Assembly: GCA_046295975.1 (NCBI GenBank)
Contig: JBKBMG010000020.1
Location: forward strand, 23,314 to 87,313
Origin: UBA2357 sp046295975
GTDB lineage: Bacteria; Pseudomonadota; Gammaproteobacteria; Burkholderiales; Rhodocyclaceae
Reading direction: 5' to 3'
DNA length: 64,000 bases
A model generated the notes under the pieces. That model ran no database searches. It had not been told where the DNA came from and worked only from the letters and a program-made list of their open reading frames with translations. This document shows positions 45,704 through 53,370 of this stretch, in pieces. Position numbers and translations under genes: made by a program. Every line of letters begins with the position of its first letter. Within the stretch, counting starts at the first letter, position 1.

Positions 45704-46927
45704 ATGCCCCGTATTTTCATCAGCTATCGTCGCGACGACACCGAGATGGCGGCCGGCCGGCTGGCCGGTGACTTGCGCAACCATTTCGGCGACGTCGTGT
45801 TCCGCGACAAGGAGAGCATTCCGGTCGGGGCCGACTGGATGCAGGAGATCAACCGCGCCATCGGGCCGGGTGGGGTGGTACTGGTGCTGATCGGAGAGCA
45901 GTGGCTGGAGGACAAGCCACCGGGCGAGCGGCGCATCGATCAGGCGGACGATCCGCATCGCAACGAGATCGCGGCCGCGCTGCGTCTCAAGGCCCATGTG
46001 TTGCCGCTGCTGGTGCGCCACGCACGCATGCCGGCGCGGGAAAGTCTGCCCGAGCCCTTGCAGCGGCTTGCCGCGATCAACGCGATGAAGCTGCGCGACG
46101 ACGAGTGGGCCGACTACGACTTTCCCCGGCTCGCCAACGCCCTGGAGGGCTTGGGTTTCAAACCGGTGAAGCCCCGGCCCGAGCCGGCGGCTACCCGGCT
46201 CAGTGCCAAGGTGATTGCCGGCCTGATCCTGACCGGGCTGGTGCTGATGGCCTACGTCGGCGAACTGGAGGGCGACGCCTACGCGGGTGGCCTCGCGGTT
46301 GCGCTGGCCGGTCTGGCCCTGGCCGCCTGGGGGTGGCTGGACGTGCGTGCCCAGCGGGCCAAGGGGCATGTGGCAGCGGTGGTGGCCATGGTGACGGGCG
46401 TTCTGGTGAGCCTCGCGCTGATCGGCGACATGATGGATGCCGGCGAGTTTGAGCGAGACTTGGGCGGCGACATCGCCGGCTTCGACTCCCGCCTCGACAG
46501 CATGATGGATGGTGCGCCACCGGCCGCCGGCCTGCCCTCGCTGACCCACCCCGACAGTGCCGCGCTTGCCCCTTCGGCCGCGCCTGCGCCACAACGGATG
46601 ACGCCGCCCCAGGCGGTCGTGCCTGCACCGGCGCCGAGGGCGGCCGCTCCGCTCAGCCTGACCGGCATCTGGGTGGACCAGTCGGACGGGCTGCGTATCG
46701 AGATGCGTCAGGACGGCGCGACGGTGACCGCGGCGGTGTTCTCGGGCGGCATGCTGCTGAACGGTTTCGGCACGCTGAGTGGCGGGCGGCTGGAGATCAT
46801 CTGGGGGGCGGGCGGTGTGCCGATGGCGTCGTCCACGCTGACCTTGTCGCCCAACGGACGCCAACTCAGCGGCCCGTCGATGGCGATCAGCGGCGATACC
46901 GACTGGACGGTGCTGGTGCGCGAGTAG
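45704..46927 (+). CDS. TIR-domain membrane protein with C-terminal beta-rich domain
   Basis: The 407-residue protein begins with a bacterial TIR_2 domain (I-F-I-S-Y-R-R-D-D-T near residue 4; V-F-R-D-K-E-S-I-P-V-G-A-D-W; V-V-L-V-L-I-G), followed by three hydrophobic helices at about residues 170-185, 195-215 and 222-245, a Pro/Ala linker, and a C-terminal lipocalin-like stretch (S-L-T-G-I-W-V-D-Q-S-D-G-L-R-I-E). I cannot point to the NADase glutamate with confidence. TIR proteins can be immune effectors or scaffolds; no partner such as a sensor or cGAS-like gene lies beside it. Confidence 0.75.
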   Translation: MPRIFISYRRDDTEMAAGRLAGDLRNHFGDVVFRDKESIPVGADWMQEINRAIGPGGVVLVLIGEQWLEDKPPGERRIDQADDPHRNEIAAALRLKAHVLPLLVRHARMPARESLPEPLQRLAAINAMKLRDDEWADYDFPRLANALEGLGFKPVKPRPEPAATRLSAKVIAGLILTGLVLMAYVGELEGDAYAGGLAVALAGLALAAWGWLDVRAQRAKGHVAAVVAMVTGVLVSLALIGDMMDAGEFERDLGGDIAGFDSRLDSMMDGAPPAAGLPSLTHPDSAALAPSAAPAPQRMTPPQAVVPAPAPRAAAPLSLTGIWVDQSDGLRIEMRQDGATVTAAVFSGGMLLNGFGTLSGGRLEIIWGAGGVPMASSTLTLSPNGRQLSGPSMAISGDTDWTVLVRE

Positions 46928-47017
46928 CAGGTCTGTAGTCTGGCGCTTCCTGCGCGCCCCGGTATCGGGCGCGCGTTTCGTTGCGGACATGGCTGCCAGG
47001 GAAGCTCTGATCTATTC

Positions 47018-47160
47018 AGAACCGTTCGGGCTGAGCGAAGTAAGCCCCGCCGCGGGCGTGGCAAAGCGAGGCTTTTTGAAACAGGCATCTCCGCTCGCCC
47101 TGAGCCTGTCGAAGCCCTTGATTTTCTGAGGAATGCCCTTCGGGAGGCCAAGTCGAACGG
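47018..47160. repeat. REP-like composite repeat
   Basis: This gap has CCGTTCGGGCTGAGCGAAGT, CGCCCTGAGCCTGTCGAAGC and a CGGGAGGCCAAGTCGAACGG end. The start is the inverted form of the tail of the repeat at 6664-6802 (GGCGGGGCTT...CTCAGCCC). It lies between the convergent TIR gene and the small Cys-rich gene. Confidence 0.6.
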
Positions 47161-47186
47161 ACTCAATCAGTGTTTCCCAGGCCGGT

Positions 47187-47462
47187 TCAGTCCGCGCCCG
47201 ATGGCGTCGTCGCGTTGATCTCCTCGTCGAAATGCGCGTGCCCATCCGCCCAGGGCTGCCACTGGCCGCAGGCGTTGCGCGGTCCGCGCGGGCTGCCATG
47301 CCAGGGACCTTCCCGGCATGGGCCGCGGGCCTGTTCGGGAATCAGCACGGTCACGCGGTCTTCGGCCATGCGCCGCGGACCGCCCCAGCGCGCGCAGGTG
47401 GGGCAGCGTCGCGCTTCGGCTGCGAGCCATGGTGTGGCGGCCGTCGGGGTGTCCAGTTCCAA
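47187..47462 (-). CDS. Small cysteine-rich hypothetical protein
   Basis: The 91-residue product has C-P-T-C-A-R-W-G-G-P-R-R and G-P-C-R-E-G-P-W-H-G-S-P-R-G-P-R-N-A-C-G-Q-W, four cysteines that could bind zinc. I recall the same C-P-T-C-x-x-W-G-G pattern in hypothetical proteins of related bacteria, so I think it is real. The only start is TTG at 47462, three bases from the MITE-like element at 47465-47616, so the element may have replaced the original upstream region or start. No function can be given. Confidence 0.55.
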   Translation of the reverse strand: MELDTPTAATPWLAAEARRCPTCARWGGPRRMAEDRVTVLIPEQARGPCREGPWHGSPRGPRNACGQWQPWADGHAHFDEEINATTPSGAD

Positions 47463-47464
47463 GC

Positions 47465-47616
47465 GCTCAGAGCCTGTGAATAAATCTGCTGCGCGAACCG
47501 ATTGCTGCGTTACTCACTCGCTCACTCCTCGCCTATCTATTTGAAATGTCTCGTCGTTCGCTCGCTCGCGCCTTGCACTCGGCTCTGCTCGCGACGATTT
47601 CTTCACAAGCTCTCAG
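47465..47616 (-). repeat. MITE-like 152 bp repeat, copy 2
   Basis: This is the inverted counterpart of 1751-1902, identical except for three bases I could find. It fits between the small Cys-rich gene and the PAS chemoreceptor gene, and the last base triplet of the chemoreceptor gene (stop TGA, complement of 47613-47615) lies inside its end. The insertion therefore supplies the stop codon. Confidence 0.75.
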
Positions 47617-49376
47617 ACCTTGACGCGCGCGAGCGCCTCGTTGAGTGCGCGAGAAACGTCGGCGAGCCGGCGCGAGGACTGGGCGATCTCGGTGACCGCG
47701 GCCGAACTTTGATCGGCCATGCGGGCGATCTGCTCGACGTTGTGTGCGATCTCGGTGGAAGCGGTGGACTGTTCGCGGCTGGCGACTTCGATGTCGCCGA
47801 TCAGTGCCAGGCTGTGGGCGGCCGACTCCTTGAGCTTGGCGAGCGCGGAGCGGGCCGCGGCGACTTGCGCGACGCTGGTCTGTACCTGGGTGTCGCCGGC
47901 GCGCACGCTGTCGACCGCATTGCGGGTTTCGGCCTTGAGCGCGTCAATGATGGCGGCGATCTCGGTGGTGGCCTGACTGGTACGCTCTGCCAGCTTGCGT
48001 ACCTCGTCCGCGACCACAGCGAAGCCGCGACCCTGCTCGCCGGCCCGCGCCGCCTCGATGGCAGCGTTGAGCGCCAGCAGGTTGGTCTGAGCGGCGATCT
48101 CCGAGATCACCGAGGCGATTTTGCCGATCTCGTCAGACGACTGGGCGAGCTTCTCCATGGTGTTGGTGGTGTCGCGCACCGTGCGCGCCAGCGCGCCGAT
48201 CTCCGTCTCGGCCCGGTCGGCCGTGAGCATGCCGTCGCCGGCGTCGGCCGCGCTCTGTCGCGCCGCGCGGGTGGCCGATTCCACGTTGGCCGCCACTTCG
48301 CCGATGGCGACCGTGACCTCTTCGACGGCCGCGGCGGTGGAGGAGGCCGCTTCGCTCGATCGGGCCGCGCCCGTGGCGACGTCCTCACTGGCGTTCGCCA
48401 CGGCGCCCGATTGTGCAAGTGTTTCGGCCGCCGCTTCGCGGACGTTGATGAGGATGGCCTGCAGATTGGCCATCATGGCGTTGTAGGCGTCGGCGATCTG
48501 ACCAATCTCGTCTCGCCGGCTGAGCCGCAGCACCCGGCGCAGATCGCCGTCGTGCTGGGTGGCCCGCAGCGTCTCGCGCAGTGCAGCAAGGTCACGCACC
48601 ATGCCGCCCATTACGCCAAAGCCGAGATAGCCGAACACCACCAGCACCACCGCGAAGGTGGTGCCCATGGCCAGCGCGCGCCCCTGGCTGGCTGTTTCGG
48701 CGCGGGCCAGGGTGTGTCCGAGTTCCGCGAGCGAGCGGGTCAGAGCGTCGTCCGGGCCGGCCTGGGGCAAGCGCGCGAGCTGCGCCTGGGCTGCCACGAC
48801 TTCGGCACGGGTGTCGCGCAGACCGCTCCAGCCGAGCGCAAGCATGACGACGATCAGCGCGAGGATCGCGCCAAGTCCCAGCTTGCAGCGCAAAGCGAGA
48901 GAAATTCCGCCCAGCGCACCGAGCAGACCCTTGCGCACGATGCGGCCGTTTGCGACCGTGGTCGCGTTGCCGGCGCGCATGCGCTTGTAGCCTTCGCCGA
49001 CCTTGGCGACGATGTCGCGCGGGACCAAGCGGCGTACCGACTCGTAGCCGACCACGCTGCCGTTTTCGCGGACCGGCGAGGCAAAGGCATGCACCCAGTA
49101 GTAGCCGCCGTCCTTGCGGCGGTTCTTGACGTAGCCGCTCCACGGGTGGCCGGCCTTGAGCGTGCGCCATAAATCCTCGAAGGCCTCCGGTGGCATGTCG
49201 GGATGGCGGACGAGGTTGTGGGGCTGGCCGAGCAGTTCGTCGCGGCCAAAGCCGGACAATTCCACGAACAAGTCGTTGGCGGCGGTGATCCGCCCCTTGG
49301 TGTCGGTACGGCTGTAGATGAAGCGGCCGTCCGGGACCGGCGTCTCGACGTCGGTAACGGGCTGGTTGATTCGCAC
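47613..49376 (-). CDS. Aer-like PAS chemoreceptor (methyl-accepting chemotaxis protein)
   Basis: The 587-residue protein begins with a cytoplasmic PAS domain of the Aer type (residues about 15-120; I-T-A-A-N-D-L-F-V-E-L-S-G-F, N-L-V-R-H-P-D-M-P, W-S-G-Y-V-K-N-R-R-K-D-G-G-Y-Y-W-V), then two hydrophobic segments (about 163-185 and 232-255), HAMP and a signalling domain with A-A-Q-T-N-L-L-A-L-N-A-A-I-E-A-A-R-A-G-E. Aer proteins use FAD to sense redox state and steer towards oxygen or nitrate. A FliA promoter precedes it. The last codons run into the repeat element. Confidence 0.9.
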   Translation of the reverse strand: MRINQPVTDVETPVPDGRFIYSRTDTKGRITAANDLFVELSGFGRDELLGQPHNLVRHPDMPPEAFEDLWRTLKAGHPWSGYVKNRRKDGGYYWVHAFASPVRENGSVVGYESVRRLVPRDIVAKVGEGYKRMRAGNATTVANGRIVRKGLLGALGGISLALRCKLGLGAILALIVVMLALGWSGLRDTRAEVVAAQAQLARLPQAGPDDALTRSLAELGHTLARAETASQGRALAMGTTFAVVLVVFGYLGFGVMGGMVRDLAALRETLRATQHDGDLRRVLRLSRRDEIGQIADAYNAMMANLQAILINVREAAAETLAQSGAVANASEDVATGAARSSEAASSTAAAVEEVTVAIGEVAANVESATRAARQSAADAGDGMLTADRAETEIGALARTVRDTTNTMEKLAQSSDEIGKIASVISEIAAQTNLLALNAAIEAARAGEQGRGFAVVADEVRKLAERTSQATTEIAAIIDALKAETRNAVDSVRAGDTQVQTSVAQVAAARSALAKLKESAAHSLALIGDIEVASREQSTASTEIAHNVEQIARMADQSSAAVTEIAQSSRRLADVSRALNEALARVKV

Positions 49377-49464
49377 GTGGGGCTCCCTCCCTTTGGATTC
49401 CGTCCGACATGATTGCTTGCGGATGGTCGTCGGATTCTGCGGCGCTATTGGGGTCTTTGACAGC

Positions 49465-49490
49465 TATCGGCCGCATTCCTTTCGACTTTA
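49465..49490 (-). promoter_or_regulatory. FliA (sigma-28) promoter of the Aer-like receptor gene
   Basis: On the minus strand TAAAG-N14-GCCGATA matches the flagellar sigma consensus at all listed bases. It lies about 90 bp before the start at 49376. The rest of the gap (49377-49674) shows no gene. Confidence 0.8.
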
Positions 49491-49674
49491 GCGGTCGTAC
49501 GGAGCAGATGCAAAGCCTTTATCGACAGCCCATTCCGGGCAGTTCGCAGGGCGCCGGCAGGCAGTTGGACAGGTGCGTGGCCTTGTCCTGAACAAACCGG
49601 ATGCCATGCATCGAACGCGTGTATCCCCCACCTGCGCCAGTGCCCGGGGCCGCCCAGCCGACCTTCCGCCGACT

Positions 49675-50157
49675 TCAGCCGAAGCTTGGATCTGCGACCG
49701 GCAGGCGGTTGGTTGCCTTGACCTCCCGCAAGGAGATGCTTGTGCGGATGCTGAGTACGCCGGGCAAGGTCCTGAGCGTGGCTTCGACGAAACGGCTGTA
49801 GTCGTCCAGGTCACGGGCGACGACTTGCAGCAGGAAGTCCGCCTCGCCGGTGGTGTTGTGGCAGGCGAGGACGTTGGGGCTGGCCTGGATGATCCGCTCG
49901 AAGGCCGCGGTGACGTCCCGGCTGTGCTGGGTGCAGACGATTTGCACGAATGCCAATACGCCAATCCCGAGCTTGCGCCGGTTGAGAACCGCCTGGTATC
50001 CCTCGATCACGCCGGACGCTTCAAGGCGCCGCTGGCGTCGCCAGCAGGACGCTTCACTCATTGCCAGTGTTTCGGCGAGCCTGGCGTTGGACAGGCGGCC
50101 GTCCTGCTGGAGGTGGCTGGCGATTGCAAGATCTGCTTTGTCGAGTTCGATGTTCAT
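49675..50157 (-). CDS. Lrp/AsnC-family regulator
   Basis: The 160-residue protein has the Lrp helix-turn-helix (residues about 18-50; L-S-N-A-R-L-A-E-T-L-A-M-S-E-A-S-C-W-R-R) and the RAM ligand domain (V-L-A-C-H-N-T-T-G-E-A-D-F-L-L-Q-V). AAGGA lies seven bases before the ATG at 50157. It is divergent from the alcohol dehydrogenase gene and probably controls it through the inverted repeat in the 180 bp gap. Lrp proteins answer to amino acids; the effector here is unknown. Confidence 0.85.
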   Translation of the reverse strand: MNIELDKADLAIASHLQQDGRLSNARLAETLAMSEASCWRRQRRLEASGVIEGYQAVLNRRKLGIGVLAFVQIVCTQHSRDVTAAFERIIQASPNVLACHNTTGEADFLLQVVARDLDDYSRFVEATLRTLPGVLSIRTSISLREVKATNRLPVADPSFG

Positions 50158-50218
50158 GAGCAAATCCTTCGGATACGGGGTGGATTTCGAAAGAGACGAT
50201 CGATATCTTCGCGCGACA

Positions 50219-50292
50219 CGCACGAAACAGAAAGGTAATTTCCTGCGGCGGCGGCAAAATAGGCTTGCCCCCGAAAACTGTCGTTTCGTGCG
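50219..50292. promoter_or_regulatory. Spaced inverted repeat in the lrp-adh control region
   Basis: CGCACGAAAC (50219-50228) and GTTTCGTGCG (50283-50292) are perfectly complementary and start 64 bp apart, about six helical turns. Such spacing would suit an Lrp octamer wrapping the DNA between the two genes. Confidence 0.55.
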
Positions 50293-50337
50293 TCTTTCGA
50301 GGGTGCCAACAGCGATCAATTCAATCCGGAGGTTCCC

Positions 50338-51378
50338 ATGAAAGCCGTTGTTTACGAGTCCTTCTCCACCTTGCCCAAGCTGATGAACGTACCTGATCCG
50401 ACGCCCGAGGCGCATGGGGTGGTCGTCAAGGTGATGGCGACAGGCGTGTGTCGAAGCGACTGGCACGGCTGGGTGGGGCACGATCCTGACATCCAGCTTC
50501 CCCACGTTCCCGGGCACGAGCTGTCGGGCATCGTGGAGGCGGTCGGAAAGCACGTTACCCGGTGGCAGGTCGGCGACCGCGTGACCGTACCCTTCGTGGC
50601 CGGTTGCGGCAGCTGTCATGAGTGTCATTCGGGCAATCACCAGGTCTGCGACCACCAGTTCCAGCCGGGCTTCACCCATTGGGGGTCGTTTGCCGAGTAT
50701 GTGGCCATCAACCAGGCAGACATCAACCTGGTGGCGCTGCCGGAAACACTCGATTTCGCGACGGCGGCCAGCCTGGGGTGCCGCTTCGTGACCTCGTTCC
50801 GCGCAGTCGTCGATCAGGGCAGGACGACTGCCGGGCAGTGGGTTGCGGTGCACGGCTGTGGCGGCGTCGGCCTGTCGGCGATCATGATCGCCAACGCGAT
50901 TGGGGCCAACGTGGTCGCCGTCGACATTGCCGAGGACAAGCTCGATCTGGCCCGTGCGGTGGGTGCGGTCGCCACGGTCAACGCCAGTCAGACCACCGAC
51001 GTGGTGGCCGCGGTGCGCGAGATCACCGGCGGCGGGGCGCATGTGTCACTCGATGCGCTGGGTCACCCGACGACGTGCTTCAACTCCATCAGCAATCTGC
51101 GCAAACGCGGCAAGCACGTGCAGGTCGGCCTGATGCTGGGGGCGCACAGCACGCCCGCGGTGCCGATGAGCCAGGTGATCGCGCACGAGCTCGAAATTCT
51201 CGGCAGTCACGGCATGCAGGCGTTTCGCTACGAGCCGATGCTGGCGATGATGGCTTCGGGCAAGCTGCGGCCCGAAAAACTCATAGGACGAACGATCAGC
51301 CTCGCGCAGTCGATAGACGCCCTGGTGAACATGGACAAGTTCGAGGTGGCGGGCGTGACCATCGTGACCGAATTCTGA
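50338..51378 (+). CDS. Zinc-dependent alcohol dehydrogenase (MDR family)
   Basis: The 346-residue enzyme has the catalytic zinc site C-R-S-D-W-H near residue 38 and G-H-E, the structural zinc lobe C-G-S-C-H-E-C-H-S-G-N-H-Q-V-C, and the nucleotide motif G-C-G-G-V-G-L-S. It would oxidise an alcohol or reduce an aldehyde with NAD(P). A GGAGG site lies seven bases ahead of the ATG. The substrate is unknown. Confidence 0.88.
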   Translation: MKAVVYESFSTLPKLMNVPDPTPEAHGVVVKVMATGVCRSDWHGWVGHDPDIQLPHVPGHELSGIVEAVGKHVTRWQVGDRVTVPFVAGCGSCHECHSGNHQVCDHQFQPGFTHWGSFAEYVAINQADINLVALPETLDFATAASLGCRFVTSFRAVVDQGRTTAGQWVAVHGCGGVGLSAIMIANAIGANVVAVDIAEDKLDLARAVGAVATVNASQTTDVVAAVREITGGGAHVSLDALGHPTTCFNSISNLRKRGKHVQVGLMLGAHSTPAVPMSQVIAHELEILGSHGMQAFRYEPMLAMMASGKLRPEKLIGRTISLAQSIDALVNMDKFEVAGVTIVTEF

Positions 51379-51466
51379 ACGCCGGGCGGCGATCGCACCT
51401 GGCCGGTCGCGGCCGGGCAAGGTGCAATCAACTGTGCTACCCGTGCCGCCCATGCAGTTGGCAGCG

Positions 51467-52729
51467 TCAGCCGGAGACCACCTTGAGACGCTGGACGGGC
51501 CGGCCCAGATTGCCGATGACGCGTTCGCAGTACCAGTTGATGAAGTCGATCACGCCGAATTCGTAGGTCTTGGAATAGGGGCCGGGTTCGTAGCCGATGG
51601 AATTGATGCCACGCTGGTTCTCTTCGGCGAGGCGGCGGTCCTGGTCGTTGGTGGCGTCCCAGACCTTGCGCATTTGCTCGGGGTCGTAGTCCACGCCTTC
51701 GATCGCATCCTTGTGTACCAGCCACTTGGTGGTGACCACCGTTTGCTGGGGGCCGATGGGAAGCACGCGGAACACGATGGCGTGGTCACCCATGAAGTGG
51801 TTCCAGGAGTTGGGCAGGTGGAGGATGCGCAGCGAACCCATGTCGGCGCTTTGCAGCCGCCCCATCAATTTCTTGCATGCGGGCTTGCCGTCCATGGTCA
51901 TGGATACCACGCCATCCAGCAGCGGGGTGCGGGTCATGCGGTTGCGCTTGCCGAAGCGCTTGAGTTGCCAGGGAATGCCCTGGGCACTCCAGGCCGCCTG
52001 TTTGTCGGCGACCAGCTGCTTGTAGGCCGGGGTGGCGCGGGGGTCTTCTGTGTCGTCGAACTCCTGCAGCGAGTTGAGCAGTTCCGGGTGGCTGCCGTTG
52101 CAGTGATAGCACTCGCGGTTGTTCTCCATGACGAGCTTCCAGTTGGCCTGCTCGACGAGGGTGGATTCCACCGCGACCTTGAGGTTGTCGACGTCGTAGG
52201 GTTCGAGGTATTCGTTCAGGGCCTCGGGGAAGGCGTCGAACGCCGGCGGCTGCTCGGCCAGACACACGAAAATGAAGCCGCCGGCCACCTTGACGTGCAC
52301 CGGCTTGAGCTGGTGCGCGCTGAGATCGAAGTCCGGCCCCATGTCGCTGCCGGCGAACAGCAGCCGGCCGTCGGTCTCGTAGGTCCATTGGTGGTAGGGG
52401 CAGACCAGCTTGGCGACCTTGCCGCGGGTGCCCGCACACAGGCGCGAGCCGCGGTGGCGACAGACGTTGTGGAAGGCGTGGATGGCCTGGTCGGCGCCGC
52501 GCACGATGATCACCGGGTTGCGACCGATGTCTACCGTGAGGTAATTGCCACGCGCAGGGATCTCACAGCTCATGCCGACGAACAGCCACTCATGTTCGAA
52601 GATCGCGCGCATGTCCAGGTCGAACATGTCGGCATCGCAGTAGAACGCCTGGGGCAGGGAATAGTCGGGGCGGCGCTGGCCGAGTTGTTCGAGCGCGGAG
52701 TCGATGACGCTTTGGGGCAGAGCGGGCAT
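51467..52729 (-). CDS. gbcA: Rieske-type glycine betaine monooxygenase, large subunit (GbcA-like)
   Basis: The 420-residue oxygenase has the Rieske [2Fe-2S] motif C90-R-H92 ... C110-P-Y-H113 and a mononuclear iron site in E-N-N-R-E-C-Y-H-C-N-G-S-H-P-E. Wording such as H-E-W-L-F-V-G-M-S-C-E-I-P-A-R-G-N-Y and E-E-N-Q-R-G-I-N-S is close to Pseudomonas GbcA, which with the reductase GbcB demethylates glycine betaine to dimethylglycine and formaldehyde. No GbcB gene is in the window. It is a single minus-strand gene, convergent with the dehydrogenase gene. Confidence 0.85.
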   Translation of the reverse strand: MPALPQSVIDSALEQLGQRRPDYSLPQAFYCDADMFDLDMRAIFEHEWLFVGMSCEIPARGNYLTVDIGRNPVIIVRGADQAIHAFHNVCRHRGSRLCAGTRGKVAKLVCPYHQWTYETDGRLLFAGSDMGPDFDLSAHQLKPVHVKVAGGFIFVCLAEQPPAFDAFPEALNEYLEPYDVDNLKVAVESTLVEQANWKLVMENNRECYHCNGSHPELLNSLQEFDDTEDPRATPAYKQLVADKQAAWSAQGIPWQLKRFGKRNRMTRTPLLDGVVSMTMDGKPACKKLMGRLQSADMGSLRILHLPNSWNHFMGDHAIVFRVLPIGPQQTVVTTKWLVHKDAIEGVDYDPEQMRKVWDATNDQDRRLAEENQRGINSIGYEPGPYSKTYEFGVIDFINWYCERVIGNLGRPVQRLKVVSG

Positions 52730-52854
52730 GGTGGGTCCTGAACGACGTGCTGTGCGGGAAAAGTGCCGTGCGGAATTGCCCGGCGTGCGAGCCAGTCTAG
52801 CGGTCGGCGGCTACCCGGATGTCTTTGGCGCGCCACGGATGTAGCTGTTTGCGA

Positions 52855-52890
52855 CATCGCCTGGCCGTCCCGGGGGACGGTCAGGCGATG
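52855..52890 (-). terminator. Hairpin terminator at the end of the minus-strand envelope cluster
   Basis: CATCGCCTG-x-CCGTCC pairs with GGACGG-x-CAGGCGATG around the loop CGGG, a 15 bp stem with one mismatch. It starts seven bases beyond the stop of the last cluster gene (52897). No T-run follows, so termination may need Rho or the stem may protect mRNA ends. Confidence 0.55.
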
Positions 52891-52896
52891 GGGGCT

Positions 52897-53370
52897 TCAG
52901 CGCCGCTGCGCGGCACCCGTCTGGCTGAGTTGTTGCACCAGGCAGGTGGCGTTGCCCATGTCGAACACCTGGACCGCGCCGTCGCCACTGGCCGAGGCCA
53001 TGGACAGCGCCACACGGCTGCCGGACGGCGGGGCACCGAGGTTGCGTTCCTCGAAGATCAGGCGGCCGTATTGCCAGCAGCGCAACTGGTAGCTGGCGGC
53101 CTTGGCCGGCTCGGTGAGCGCAGGCGCTGGCCTGGCCGCCGCGTCACCGCGCGTGGGCAGGCCGTCGTCGAGGAGACCAGCGGCGGCGGCGGTGGAGGCC
53201 GCGGCTGCCAGGGCGGCCATCTTCACCTTGCCCAGCGTCGGCCACCGGCCCGGCCGGGGTTGGGCCGGATCGCTGCGGCGGGTGGGCCAGGCGCTGCGAA
53301 GGCAGCGGACCAGGGAGCCGAGCGCGTCGGCGAGGCCAGGGCGCGGGGGCGGGTTAGCGGATTTCGACAT
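52897..53370 (-). CDS. Putative membrane-anchored envelope protein of the CsgG operon
   Basis: The 157-residue protein has one hydrophobic segment (residues about 50-68, K-M-A-A-L-A-A-A-A-S-T-A-A-A-A-G-L-L) and a C-terminal domain with two cysteines (Y-Q-L-R-C-W-Q-Y-G-R-L-I-F-E-E and N-A-T-C-L-V-Q-Q-L). I do not recognise a family. Its start overlaps the end of the CsgG-like gene by 17 bases, so the two are co-translated and may act together in the periplasm. Confidence 0.6.
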   Translation of the reverse strand: MSKSANPPPRPGLADALGSLVRCLRSAWPTRRSDPAQPRPGRWPTLGKVKMAALAAAASTAAAAGLLDDGLPTRGDAAARPAPALTEPAKAASYQLRCWQYGRLIFEERNLGAPPSGSRVALSMASASGDGAVQVFDMGNATCLVQQLSQTGAAQRR

